A stretch of 64,000 nucleotides of DNA from Streptomyces microflavus (GTDB taxonomy: Bacteria; Actinomycetota; Actinomycetes; Streptomycetales; Streptomycetaceae): contig NZ_BMUG01000004.1 of assembly GCF_014650075.1 (NCBI RefSeq), positions 124,001-188,000 of the forward strand. Direction: 5' to 3'. Below are positions 53,734 to 62,281 of this stretch, one piece after another. A program made the position numbers and the translations under genes. The notes below the pieces were generated by a model that was given only the letters and a program-made list of their open reading frames with translations, did no database searches and was not told the DNA's origin. Every line of letters starts with the position of its first letter. Position 1 is the first letter of the stretch.

Positions 53734-55587
53734 ATGAGCGCAGAGGCCCCCTCGGGACGGGTGATCGACGGCCGCTTCACCCTGGTGGAGCGGCTCGGCA
53801 GCGGCGGCATGGGCATGGTCTGGCGCGCCCACGACGAGGCGCTCCACCGCGATGTCGCCCTCAAGGAGGTACGGCCCCCGGACCCGGCGCTCGCGGAGTA
53901 CGACCCCGAGGGCGCCCGCACCCTGCGCGCCCGGGTCCTGCGCGAGGCCCGCGCGCTGGCCCGCCTGGACCACCCCAACGTGGTCACCGTCCACCACATC
54001 GTCGACCCCGGCGAGGACGGCTACCCCTGGATCGTGATGGAGCTGGTGGCCGGCTCCTCCCTCCACGAGCGGCTGGCCGAAGGGCCCATGAAGCCCGCCG
54101 AGGCCGCCGAGCTGGGGCGCGGCATCCTCTCCGCCCTGAACGCCGCCCACGCCTCCGGCATCCAGCACCGCGACGTCAAACCGGCCAACGTGCTGCTGCG
54201 CACCGACGGCCGCCCGGTCCTCACGGACTTCGGCATCGCCGCGATCCGCGAGTCGACCAGCCTCACCATGACGGGCGCCCTCATCGGCTCGCCCGACTAC
54301 ATAGCCCCCGAGCGCATCCGGGGCACCGAGGGCGACCCGTCCTCGGACCTCTGGTCGCTCGGCATGATGCTGTACGTCGCCGTCGAGGGCCACCACCCGC
54401 TGCGCAAGGCCACCACGCTCGCCACCCTGGCCGCGGTGCTCGACGAGGAGGTGCCCCCGCCGGTTCGGGCAGGGGCGCTGGCGCCCGTCCTGACCGCGCT
54501 GCTCACCAGGGACATCCCGGCCCGCCCGGACGCCGCGGCCCTGGACCGGATGCTGGCGGAGGCGGCGAGCCCGCAGCCCGCCCCCGACCCCCGGAGCGCC
54601 TACGGGCCGCCCCGCGCCGCCACCCGCCCCGAGCCCTCATCACCCACCCGGCCGCCCCACCCGCCGACCCCTGCCACCGGGTTCGGCCACCCGCCGGCCT
54701 TCCCCACGCCCGCCGACGCGTCGAGGCGGCCGTACGCGAGCAACCCGTACGCGACCCCGACCACGTACCCCACTGCGCCCCCCGCCGACTCCCGGACCAC
54801 GTCCCCTTCCGGCTCCCCGCCCACGCCCCCTTCCGGCTCCCCGACGGTCTCCGACGACGAGGCGCGCCGACGCCGCATCCTGCGCCGGACCCGGATGATC
54901 ACCACGGCCTCGTCCGTCGTCTCGGCGGCGGTGCTGGCGGGCGTGATCCTCTGGATGACCGACCCGCCGCTCTTCGGCGGAGACGGTGACGACGGTGCGA
55001 AGGGGAGCAACCGCCCCGACACCACGGCGAGCGCCCCCGCGAATGGCCGGAGCGCGGCCCCGCCCACCGCCGGAGGCCAACCGGTCGCGGACGGGGACGA
55101 GTCCGGGGCGGACGACGACGAACCGGAGGCCCCCGTCGACCTGCTCACCCCTCAAGGGGCGCGGCAGGCCATCGCCGCACTGAAGCCGCTGATGGGCGGA
55201 ACGAAGGTCACCGACTTCACCCTCTACGACGAGCACGCCTCCGCCCAGGCGCCGCTGAAGTCCAACTCCCGCCTCTACGACCGGTTCAGCTACCGGGACG
55301 GGCAGGCGAAGAACGACGACATGGGCGGCACGCTCATGTCCGGGGACAAGCCGGTCGACCTGAACTCCGTCGACTGGGACGCCCTGCCCGCCCTGCTGCG
55401 GACGGCCAGGACGACGCTCAACATCCCGGAGCCGGAGAGCAGTTACGTGATCGTGGACCCGTCGTCGCCCTTCCACGACGACCGCCCGGTGCTGCGCGTC
55501 TACGTCTCCGACAAGTACGGGGGCGCCTTCCTCACCGCGCACCTGGACGGCCGGGTCATCGAGAAGAACCCGCGCGAGAAGGGCTGA
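53734..55587 (+). CDS. Membrane serine/threonine protein kinase (PknB-like)
   Basis: 617 residues. The kinase core is intact: the glycine loop RLGSGGMGMVWRA, VALKEV, IQHRDVKPANVLL, LTDFGIAAI and the SPDYIAPERI segment. A Pro/Thr-rich linker and a membrane helix (SVVSAAVLAGVILWM at about 393-408) lead to an outside domain of about 200 residues with no PASTA pattern. ATG at 53734 (MSAEAPSGRVIDGRF); a tacgct -10-like box ends seven bases earlier, so the message may be leaderless. It overlaps the convergent gene by 32 bp. Confidence 0.92.
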   Translation: MSAEAPSGRVIDGRFTLVERLGSGGMGMVWRAHDEALHRDVALKEVRPPDPALAEYDPEGARTLRARVLREARALARLDHPNVVTVHHIVDPGEDGYPWIVMELVAGSSLHERLAEGPMKPAEAAELGRGILSALNAAHASGIQHRDVKPANVLLRTDGRPVLTDFGIAAIRESTSLTMTGALIGSPDYIAPERIRGTEGDPSSDLWSLGMMLYVAVEGHHPLRKATTLATLAAVLDEEVPPPVRAGALAPVLTALLTRDIPARPDAAALDRMLAEAASPQPAPDPRSAYGPPRAATRPEPSSPTRPPHPPTPATGFGHPPAFPTPADASRRPYASNPYATPTTYPTAPPADSRTTSPSGSPPTPPSGSPTVSDDEARRRRILRRTRMITTASSVVSAAVLAGVILWMTDPPLFGGDGDDGAKGSNRPDTTASAPANGRSAAPPTAGGQPVADGDESGADDDEPEAPVDLLTPQGARQAIAALKPLMGGTKVTDFTLYDEHASAQAPLKSNSRLYDRFSYRDGQAKNDDMGGTLMSGDKPVDLNSVDWDALPALLRTARTTLNIPEPESSYVIVDPSSPFHDDRPVLRVYVSDKYGGAFLTAHLDGRVIEKNPREKG

Positions 55588-57220
55588 CCGGGGGAGCGGA
55601 GGCAGGCTCGATGTAGTCGGGCAGGGTGGGCAGGTCGAGCCCCAGGGGACTGCGCTCGATGACATAGGTGCAGCTGGTGTACGTGTAACCGGACTGGACC
55701 TTCGACCCCGCCGCGTAACTGTCCACCCGGGAGGTCGCGCCCGTGCCGTGCTTGTAGAGGAAGTGGTAGTCGCCCGCAGGCAGTTGGAGCCGGGCCTTCG
55801 GGTAGCTCCTGCCGCTGTCCTTGCAGGCGAGCCGCGGGCCGGCCGACGCGCTGTAGCGCTTGCAGCCAACGCAGGGCTTCAGCGTGACGGAGCCGGTGAC
55901 CGGCCCGGTGTAGAGCACCTCGACCGCGTTCGGCGCGTCATTGCTGATGACGAGCTCCATCCGGGGCCCGCCGGGCGCCTTGGACGGTGGCAGCCGCCTG
56001 CCGGCCGCCGCCCGGTCATCGGCTATCTCCGCGGCGATGGCGATCTTCCGGGCCTGCGCCGCCCGCCCGTCACCCTTGTGGGAACGGGCGAAACCGGCCA
56101 GCGTCGTGCGGGCCTCGCTGAACTTCTTCTCCTTGAACTGGTCGACCCCGCAGGCGTAGACCCCGTCCGTCACGCCCTTGTCCGCGTCGGCGCGCAGGGC
56201 GGAGACGCTCGCGACCGGCATGGCGGAAGCCGTGGAGCCGAGACCGCGCAGCACCTCGGTGGCCGCACACGGCTCGTCGCCCCGCACAGCCGCGACCTGC
56301 TCCTTGATCCGCCCGCCGATCGTCGGCCCCACCTGCTGCGCCGGCGCCGACTCGGGGAACGTGCGCAACAGCTCGCCCAGCTCCGTGGAGCCCCCGCCGG
56401 CTCCACCCAGCCGGGACACCCCGCACCCGTACAGCGACTCGGCGAGCGGCCCGTCGGGCCATCCGGCGAGCTCGCCCAGCAACTCCTTGCCGACCGTGCC
56501 CGGCAGGCTCCGCAGATAGGTCAACGGCTCGACGGCCTCGCAGTGCCGCTTCTCGTCGTACGGAGCGGAGACCGCGTCGTAGTACGCCTTCAGGCGGTCC
56601 GGTACGAGCTTCGCCGCCCGGGAGCCGGGATGGTCCCGGTCGAGCGCGCGATAGACACCTAGGGCCTCCGCGTACTCACCCTTGCCCGTCCCGAACGGCT
56701 GCTGGGCCGCGGCGGCCACCCTCCGGTCCCCGCCCGCCAGCCGGTCGAGCAGCATCTGCTCCCGCGCCTCGTCCTGCGCGGCCCCGTACGCCACCACCCC
56801 GCCGGCCGGAACGGCCAGCAGCACGACACCCAGCCCCACCGCCACCACCGGCCGCCACGAACCACCCAGCGCCGAACGCAGGGCGATCCGCGCCCCGTCG
56901 GCGGCGGCGGCCACGAGCACGAGGAGATACGCGACGAGCACCCCCGTGCCCACCCCGTCCGGATCGGCGGGCAACGCTACGAACAACAGGGCCCCGGTGG
57001 CGACCCAGCACCCGACGGCCCGCCCCCACCGCCCCAACAGCGCGTAACCGAGCCCCAGCCCGGTCAGATTGAGCAACCCGGCCCCGACGGCCCGAAGCCC
57101 CGCACCGGGCGGCGGCGGGCCGACGGTCGGCGCATGGGAGGGGGGCGGGGGCACGGCTCCGCCGAATCCGGCCCCGGCCGTGCTCTCTCCCGCAGTCCCG
57201 TACCGGTCATCCGACTCCAT
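55556..57220 (-). CDS. Multi-helix membrane protein with an external domain, function unknown
   Basis: 554 residues. A Pro-rich N-terminus is followed by about four membrane helices (about 45-160, GLLNLTGLGLGYALLGRWG, GCWVATGALLFVALP, VVAVGLGVVLLAVPAGGVVAYG). An outside region with helical, TPR-like spacing (YAEALGVYRALDRDHPG, FSEARTTLAGFARSHKGDG) ends in a beta domain with several cysteines (KPCVGCKRYSASAGPRLACKDSG). No family recognised. It is convergent with the Ser/Thr kinase gene and overlaps it by 32 bp. Confidence 0.78.
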   Translation of the reverse strand: MESDDRYGTAGESTAGAGFGGAVPPPPSHAPTVGPPPPGAGLRAVGAGLLNLTGLGLGYALLGRWGRAVGCWVATGALLFVALPADPDGVGTGVLVAYLLVLVAAAADGARIALRSALGGSWRPVVAVGLGVVLLAVPAGGVVAYGAAQDEAREQMLLDRLAGGDRRVAAAAQQPFGTGKGEYAEALGVYRALDRDHPGSRAAKLVPDRLKAYYDAVSAPYDEKRHCEAVEPLTYLRSLPGTVGKELLGELAGWPDGPLAESLYGCGVSRLGGAGGGSTELGELLRTFPESAPAQQVGPTIGGRIKEQVAAVRGDEPCAATEVLRGLGSTASAMPVASVSALRADADKGVTDGVYACGVDQFKEKKFSEARTTLAGFARSHKGDGRAAQARKIAIAAEIADDRAAAGRRLPPSKAPGGPRMELVISNDAPNAVEVLYTGPVTGSVTLKPCVGCKRYSASAGPRLACKDSGRSYPKARLQLPAGDYHFLYKHGTGATSRVDSYAAGSKVQSGYTYTSCTYVIERSPLGLDLPTLPDYIEPASAPPVSPSRAGSSR

Positions 57221-57804
57221 AACGGTCCCCCCACCGCCGAGTCCTGCAAGTCGCCGTCAATCTGCCCGGATCCATCCCGCTCCACGCACGATCCGGGCCG
57301 TGATTCTTAGGTCGGCCCAATTGGTCCTGCGCAAGCACATTGCGTTCATGAAGGGCTCAACCCTGTGTCGTGGGTGCGGTGTTCGCGGAGAACTCGGATT
57401 TCGTGGCAGGGAAGGAGGACGGCGCAGGGAACTTGCCGCGATTGCCCAGGGCTGGGCGGGAGCTGCGTCGGCGTGACTTCGCTGCTGCGCAGGTGAGGTG
57501 GCCGCAGTACCAGGTGCGAGCCGACTTCGCCCGACTCGCTGAGCGGCTTCGGAGGCACACGTGGGCCGGAAGGCTTTCTCCATGAAGCGGTTGACCCCTC
57601 GCAGACTCACTGATCACTTGTCGAATTCGTGGCCACAGTCGGCGAACAGCCGGGTCGGCTGATGGCGCGACTGCCCGCGCGCACAGTGGATAAGGGGTAG
57701 CGCGTCCGGCAGGGCATCGACTGGGTGAGGTCGTGCCGGTTGCCGCGGGGCAGCGAGACGGCCGAGGGGTGCTGGTCGGCGATCGGATGGCGCCTCCTGG
57801 CCAG

Positions 57805-57880
57805 GCGTACGCGGTCGACCGGCGAAGGTCCGCAGCTCTGCCGGAGAAACCCGTGCAAGCGGAGCCATGGTCCGGCCCCA
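57805..57880 (+). repeat. Degenerate inverted repeat, left arm
   Basis: This segment, beginning gcgtacgcggtcgaccggcg, matches the reverse complement of 61325-61407. Shared blocks include tacgcggt, ccggcgaagg, cgcagctctgcc and ccatg. The two arms flank the LuxR gene and the small secreted-protein gene. Such arms may be old insertion-sequence ends, but no transposase was recognised. Confidence 0.65.
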
Positions 57881-57913
57881 ACCACCAAGCCTGCAAGCGA
57901 ACTCAATCTGGAA

Positions 57914-57930
57914 TGATCAGTAACTGATCA
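57914..57930. promoter_or_regulatory. Perfect 17-bp palindrome upstream of the LuxR gene
   Basis: tgatcagt-a-actgatca is an exact dyad with a one-base centre, about 170 bp ahead of the LuxR start codon. It stands out in GC-rich DNA and may be an operator for the LuxR regulator or another protein. Confidence 0.6.
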
Positions 57931-58101
57931 CGCCTGCGCGTCAAACTCAACGGTGTCAGGAAGGAGGTCCCGTGCCGCGTTCCCTAACGAAATTGCAGTA
58001 TCAATCACTGACTCACCCGTGATAGGCATACGCCTGTAACGGAAAGTGATGTTCCTCTGACCAGGGCACACGGGGCTTTTCGAGGTTGAAACGAGGGCTG
58101 C

Positions 58102-60531
58102 ATGTTATTCGGGTACATACCGGAGAGAGCTGCGATAGATGATCTTCTTCGGCGGACTCGCAGCGGATCCGGAGGAGTTGTCGAATTCACGGGGGAACTG
58201 GGGGCGGGGAAGAGCTCGCTGCTCGATGCCGCGGCGGAGAAGGCCGCCGATTTGAAGGTGTTGCGGGCTGAGGGGTGTCGGCCCGAAGTGCAGTATCCGT
58301 ACGCGCTGCTCGGACTTCTCCTGGGCCCCCTGGCAGGGCAAGTGGCCGAACTGCCGCAGGAGCAAGCTGCCCAGCTCCACGCGGTGCTGTGGGGAGGAGA
58401 GCGGGACACGGCGGATCTCCTGCGGGTGTGTGACGCGGTCCTGGCGCTGTTGCGTACGGCAGCGCGCAAGCGGCCACTCGTGTGCGTCGTCGACGATCTG
58501 CACTGGGCGGACCGCGAGTCTGTGGAGGTGCTGAGTTTCGTCGCGCGCCGCGCGGGCACCGAGCCCATCGCCTGGTTCTTAAGTGAGCGCGAAGACACTT
58601 GTATTGATGCGGTACGCACCTCACCAGCAGGCATACGCATGCCGCTGCGGGGCCTTGACGAAGGCGCGGCAATCCGCATGCTCAAGGTGCGGGTACCGGA
58701 CCTCGTGCCGTCCGTACGGCAGCGTGTCACCGAGGAAGCCCGAGGAAACCCGGCAGCCCTGCGCGACATCTCGTACGCGCTGACCCCGGCCCAACGGGCA
58801 GGGAGAATAAATCCGTTCACGCTGTACGACGGGACACCGTCGAGTGGCACTTCAGCACAAGCGGAGTTTTACGAGCGCTTCGGTGGACTGGCCGATCGCA
58901 CTCTGCTTCTCGCCCTGACGGTCGCGGCCTGTGACGCCGACGACCTGAGGCCCGTGTGGGCCGCTGCGTACGATTTGGGCTGTCGCGACGAGGACCTTGA
59001 CCAAGCGGAACGGTCGGGCCTGATTGAGGTGAGTGCGTCGACGGCGCGCTTCGTCCACCCTCTGTGGCGTCTCGTCATGTATTGCAACGCAACAGCCATA
59101 CAGCGGAATGCTGTGCACACCGCACTGTCCAGGTCCGACACCCCGCACGCTGCCCGTATCTGGCATGTGGCAGCGGCTTCGTACGAGAGCGACGAAGTGA
59201 CGACAGGCCTCGCCGAAGTCGCGCGTCACACTCCTCACGAGCAGGCGTACGCCGCCTACGACCGGGCGGCTGCTCATGCCACCGGACGAGGACAACGCGC
59301 GCAGTACTACGTGGCCGCCGCGGATAGCGCAGTGGAAGCAGGACTGTTCGACGAGGCGGCGAGGTTGGCGGACGCGGCTGCCGCCGCGGACCTCCCGGCT
59401 CACCGCCTACGGGTGGCGAAGGTACGCGCCGCTATCGACGGCGAACGCGGCACAACTGCGATGGACCCCGCACCCCGGACCTTGACCCTGCTCGATGAGC
59501 CACCGTGCCGGAGGAACGCGGAGGACCACGTCACGCAGTGCCGTGACTCCGGAGCGGGCAGGCGGCTGCCGTACGCGCTGCTTGCCCTGGGCAACGCCCT
59601 GCTGGGCGAGGATGAGTACGCCAGAGCGCGGGAGGCGTTCCGCGAGGGCCTGGAGCTATGTGAGGAATCGGGCCAGTCGAACTGTGCCGCCCTGCTCAAG
59701 AGCCACTTGGCCTGGTGTGCGGCGTTCGAAGGGGATGAAGCGCGTTGCTCGGCCCTTGCCCAGGAGTGCCAGGCCCACTCGGAACAACACCAAGGCCCGG
59801 CAGCAGTCTCGAGTGTGGTGCTGTGGGCGCATGTGCGGACGGGCATGGGGCGTGCCCGTTACCGTGGAGCCCTCGCGCAGCTGACGGCGTTGTGGGGCTG
59901 CGAGAGTACTCCCCGCTCCGCGCGACTTGCCGCTGACCTCGTGGAGTCCGCGGTGCGCTCGGCACGCTCAGGACTCGCCGAACGGCCCTTCAAGTGGCTG
60001 ATCGAGCTGAACTCCGGGCCGTCCGCGCAGATGGCCGCGCCCTCCTCGTACGACGGACTGGTGGCGCGCTGTCACGCACTGCTCACGGAAGGGGAGGAGG
60101 CGCGCGGCTGGTACGAGGAGGCTGCCGCCCTCTTCGAGAAGCATGGTAACCGCGTCGAATGGGCTCGTTGTGAGCTCCTGTACGGCGAGTGGCTTCGCCG
60201 CTCCAGACGCCGCCGCGAGGCGCGGGAGCACCTGTATGCCGCCGAGGCCGTCTTCACGGAGTACGGGGCCCGGGGATGGTTGTGGCGGGTGCGCTCGGAG
60301 CTCGCGGTGTGCGCGGCCAAGCGCAAGGCAGTCCCGTCTCGCGCGGGTTTGACGGAGCAGGAGGCGAACGTCGTCCGCCTTGCCGCGCGGGGCCGGACGA
60401 ATCCACAGATCGCCGAGGAGCTCTTCGTCAGCCCGCGGACGGTGGCCAACCACCTCTACCGTGCTTTCCCCAAATTGGGTGTTACGTCCCGGGCCCAGCT
60501 CAGCGCACTCAGACCTGACGAGATTTGCTAG
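58102..60531 (+). CDS. LAL-type LuxR regulator with TTA codons
   Basis: 809 residues, a large ATP-binding LuxR regulator. Walker A is GELGAGKSS (31-39), Walker B follows KRPLVCVVDDLHWAD (near 125-139), the middle is TPR-like, and the C-terminus is a LuxR HTH (LTEQEANVVRLAARGRTNPQIAEELFVSPRTVANHLYRAF). Codon 2 and codon 160 are TTA (58105-58107 and 58579-58581), so translation should need the bldA tRNA and occur late in development. The ATG follows GAGGGCTGC. Its composition is less GC-rich than the neighbours, suggesting transfer. Target genes unknown; the nearest is the secreted protein at 60713. Confidence 0.92.
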   Translation: MLFGYIPERAAIDDLLRRTRSGSGGVVEFTGELGAGKSSLLDAAAEKAADLKVLRAEGCRPEVQYPYALLGLLLGPLAGQVAELPQEQAAQLHAVLWGGERDTADLLRVCDAVLALLRTAARKRPLVCVVDDLHWADRESVEVLSFVARRAGTEPIAWFLSEREDTCIDAVRTSPAGIRMPLRGLDEGAAIRMLKVRVPDLVPSVRQRVTEEARGNPAALRDISYALTPAQRAGRINPFTLYDGTPSSGTSAQAEFYERFGGLADRTLLLALTVAACDADDLRPVWAAAYDLGCRDEDLDQAERSGLIEVSASTARFVHPLWRLVMYCNATAIQRNAVHTALSRSDTPHAARIWHVAAASYESDEVTTGLAEVARHTPHEQAYAAYDRAAAHATGRGQRAQYYVAAADSAVEAGLFDEAARLADAAAAADLPAHRLRVAKVRAAIDGERGTTAMDPAPRTLTLLDEPPCRRNAEDHVTQCRDSGAGRRLPYALLALGNALLGEDEYARAREAFREGLELCEESGQSNCAALLKSHLAWCAAFEGDEARCSALAQECQAHSEQHQGPAAVSSVVLWAHVRTGMGRARYRGALAQLTALWGCESTPRSARLAADLVESAVRSARSGLAERPFKWLIELNSGPSAQMAAPSSYDGLVARCHALLTEGEEARGWYEEAAALFEKHGNRVEWARCELLYGEWLRRSRRRREAREHLYAAEAVFTEYGARGWLWRVRSELAVCAAKRKAVPSRAGLTEQEANVVRLAARGRTNPQIAEELFVSPRTVANHLYRAFPKLGVTSRAQLSALRPDEIC

Positions 60532-60712
60532 CTCAAGTTGCTCATACGGGCCGAGACTCTACTCAGGCCGGCGGTGAACGGGGTCTGGAAGTTGAGTCAC
60601 AGCGCATCAGTACCGTGTAGCGGCCGGTCACTAGGTTTTCTTGTGCAACGGACGAAAACCATCTGGCCGGGCGCCGTTGGACGACGGCCGGCTCTGAACG
60701 GGGAGACTCAAC

Positions 60713-61054
60713 GTGCGAAAGTTTGTCAGCGCCACCACCATCGCGGCGGCGATGTGCGGTTCGCTCATGTTTGCGGCGCCCATCGCCACTGCTGCGCCGC
60801 AGGCCCCGATCGTCGGTGACGTGACCGTGCAGGCCGCGGCACCCAGCTGCGTCACGGTCAAGCGCATCACCGATGGGCACCTGGTCAAGTACAAGGGCTA
60901 CGACGTGACGAACAACTGCGCGACGTCGAAGAAGCTCAAGGGTGTGTTCTCGGGCGGCTACGACTCCGAGTGCAAGTCGGTGGGGTCGAAGAAGAAGGCA
61001 CGTCTGATGTCCTCGCAGCCGTGGGTCGGCTACGACAAGGTCGTCACCTGCTGA
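60713..61054 (+). CDS. Small secreted four-cysteine protein, tendamistat-like pattern
   Basis: 113 residues. A signal peptide (MRKFVSATTIAAAMCGSLMF...ATAA) precedes a mature part of about 70-80 residues with four cysteines (PSCVTVKR, VTNNCATSKK, YDSECKSVG and YDKVVTC). The spacing C-22-C-17-C-25-C and the PSCVT start resemble the alpha-amylase inhibitor tendamistat (C-15-C-17-C-27-C), but its WRY inhibitory loop is absent. An all-beta disulfide fold is likely; the target is unknown. GTG at 60713 follows GGGGAGA. It lies 181 bp after the LuxR gene in the same direction. Confidence 0.8.
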   Translation: MRKFVSATTIAAAMCGSLMFAAPIATAAPQAPIVGDVTVQAAAPSCVTVKRITDGHLVKYKGYDVTNNCATSKKLKGVFSGGYDSECKSVGSKKKARLMSSQPWVGYDKVVTC

Positions 61055-61182
61055 CCGAGGCCGATCGCCGGTGATCTGCGGGAGCGTTGCTCTACGGCCT
61101 GAGGATCACCGGTATCCCATCACCCAGAGGGTTTGCAGGGTGCGCGGGAGAGTGCATCCGAGAGGGCTCGTCCCTCATCGGA

Positions 61183-61218
61183 ACTGGCGGGGTCCGGACT
61201 GGTCCGGACCCCGCCAGT
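61183..61218. terminator. 17-bp perfect hairpin after the secreted-protein gene
   Basis: actggcggggtccggac at 61183-61199 pairs perfectly with gtccggaccccgccagt at 61202-61218, leaving a two-base centre. It lies 129 bp after the small secreted-protein stop codon and is the likely transcription end. No U-tract follows. Confidence 0.75.
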
Positions 61219-61324
61219 CATGGCACGGCGCGACATGCGCAGAGCCGGACAACCGGGTCCCGCGGTCGCCACCTCCCTCGCCTGCAGCCTTAGCGGAGTG
61301 GCAGCCTGGCGGTCTCTGCGGCAC

Positions 61325-61407
61325 TGGGCCGGTGCATGGCCTCGCCTGTACGGGATCTTCCTGGCAGAGCTGCGAGTTGTGGGCCTTCGCCGGCCAACCG
61401 CGTACAC
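61325..61407 (-). repeat. Degenerate inverted repeat, right arm
   Basis: The reverse complement of this segment begins gtgtacgcggttggccggcg and aligns with 57805-57880 over almost its whole length, with two short insertions. The arms enclose about 3.4 kb that holds both island genes. Confidence 0.65.
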
Positions 61408-61496
61408 CCGGGTAGTAGGCACAGCCGGACCGTCGACCGACTCTTCTTCGGCCAGGCGCACACGATCGACGAGGCGCTTGCTGTTGTGGCATAAAG

Positions 61497-61535
61497 AAAG
61501 GCTCTGACCGGCATTGCTGCTGGTCAGAGCCTTTT
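61497..61535. terminator. Hairpin terminator with U-tracts, for tRNA-Arg
   Basis: aaaggctctgacc at 61497-61509 pairs with ggtcagagcctttt at 61522-61535. On the minus strand it follows the tRNA 3' end by 8 bases and ends in a run of U. The symmetric A/T runs make it active in both directions. Confidence 0.85.
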
Positions 61536-61542
61536 TCCGGAA

Positions 61543-61615
61543 GTGCCCCCGGCAGGATTCGAACCTGCGCACCCGGCTCCGGAGGCCGATGCTCTATCCC
61601 CTGAGCTACGGGGGC
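61543..61615 (-). tRNA. tRNA-Arg (anticodon CCG)
   Basis: On the minus strand the sequence folds as a tRNA: acceptor GCCCCCG with CGGGGGC, D-arm GCTC-AGGGGATA-GAGC, anticodon stem TCGGC/GCCGG with loop CTCCGGA (anticodon CCG, reading CGG), T-arm GCAGG-TTCGAAT-CCTGC. The CCA end is not encoded. The 3' end faces the accessory region at 57.2-61.5 kb. tRNA-Arg genes are frequent integration sites for actinomycete elements. Confidence 0.95.
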
Positions 61616-61767
61616 GTATCGCGGTGTTGCTCTGCGACGGGTGAAACACTACCAGCTCCCACCGGGTCTCCGTGAACAGGTATTCCGTCGCGTCAGCCCG
61701 TCGCCCGTCCGGGGTGGAAGTGACCAAACGCCGGACGCGGTCAGGGGGGCCGACCTACTCTCGAAGG

Positions 61768-62202
61768 GTGTCAGGGGCGTACGGCCGCGTGCTTGTTGTC
61801 GACGACAACAAGGTCATCCGGCAGCTGATCAGGGTCAATCTCGAGCTGGAGGGCTTCGAGGTCGTGACCGCGGCCGATGGTGTCGAGTGCCTGGACCTGG
61901 TCCACCGGATCCGTCCCGATGTGATCACCCTCGATGTCGTGATGCCCCGCCTCGGTGGCCTGGAGACCGCGTCCCGGCTGCGTTCCGACCCCCGCACCCG
62001 GCAGGTGCCCATCGCCGTCATCAGTGCCTGCACCCCTTACGAGGTGGACGCGGGGGTGTCGGCCGGGGTCGACGCATTCCTGGCCAAGCCGTTCGATCCC
62101 ACCGAGCTCGTGCGGATGGTGCACCGGCTCGCGACCGGGGAGGAGCGGCCGTCGGTCGACGGATGGAGCGGTGCCGGACGGGCAGGGACCACCACCGGCT
62201 GA
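61768..62202 (+). CDS. Single-domain response regulator
   Basis: 144 residues, a receiver domain with no output domain: VLVVDDNKVIRQLIRVNLELEG, the phospho-acceptor aspartate in DVITLDVVMPRLGGL, AVISACTPYEVDAG and AFLAKPFDP. A short Gly/Thr-rich tail follows. The chosen start is GTG at 61768 (VSGAYGRVL). A tactct -10-like box ends six bases before it, so the mRNA is probably leaderless. ATG at 61672 would add 32 residues of basic, unconserved sequence. It would act as a phosphate-sink or protein-contact regulator. Confidence 0.87.
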   Translation: MSGAYGRVLVVDDNKVIRQLIRVNLELEGFEVVTAADGVECLDLVHRIRPDVITLDVVMPRLGGLETASRLRSDPRTRQVPIAVISACTPYEVDAGVSAGVDAFLAKPFDPTELVRMVHRLATGEERPSVDGWSGAGRAGTTTG

Positions 62203-62281
62203 CTCACCGGTACCGCCACCGGCTGACCGGATGGCGAAACCGGGTCGCGGAGCCCCCCTCCTCCTCCCATACGCTTGTCCC

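Larger units (their letters stand above)
57221..58101. other. Gene-poor left edge of a putative accessory island
   Basis: 881 bp with no gene I can support. Codon bias is poor in every frame and the base composition is lower in GC than the flanks, mainly after 57880. It holds one arm of an inverted repeat (57805-57880) and a perfect 17-bp palindrome (57914-57930). The likely promoter of the LuxR gene lies in 57930-58095, including gtatcaatcactgact and a GAGGGCTGC ribosome site. Confidence 0.55.
61055..61542. other. Gene-poor right edge of the putative island
   Basis: 488 bp with no gene supported. It contains a very strong hairpin (61183-61218), the right arm of the inverted repeat (61325-61407) and the hairpin that ends the tRNA-Arg transcript (61497-61535). 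Frames are open in places but have poor codon bias. Confidence 0.55.

Noticed and set aside
57370..57585. 71-codon open frame in the gene-poor region
   Set aside because: It has no good ribosome site, weak codon bias and no recognised family. Treated as non-coding.
61543..61615. Integrase attachment site at tRNA-Arg
   Set aside because: I looked for a second copy of the tRNA 3' segment between 57.2 and 61.5 kb and saw none. No integrase or excisionase gene is present.
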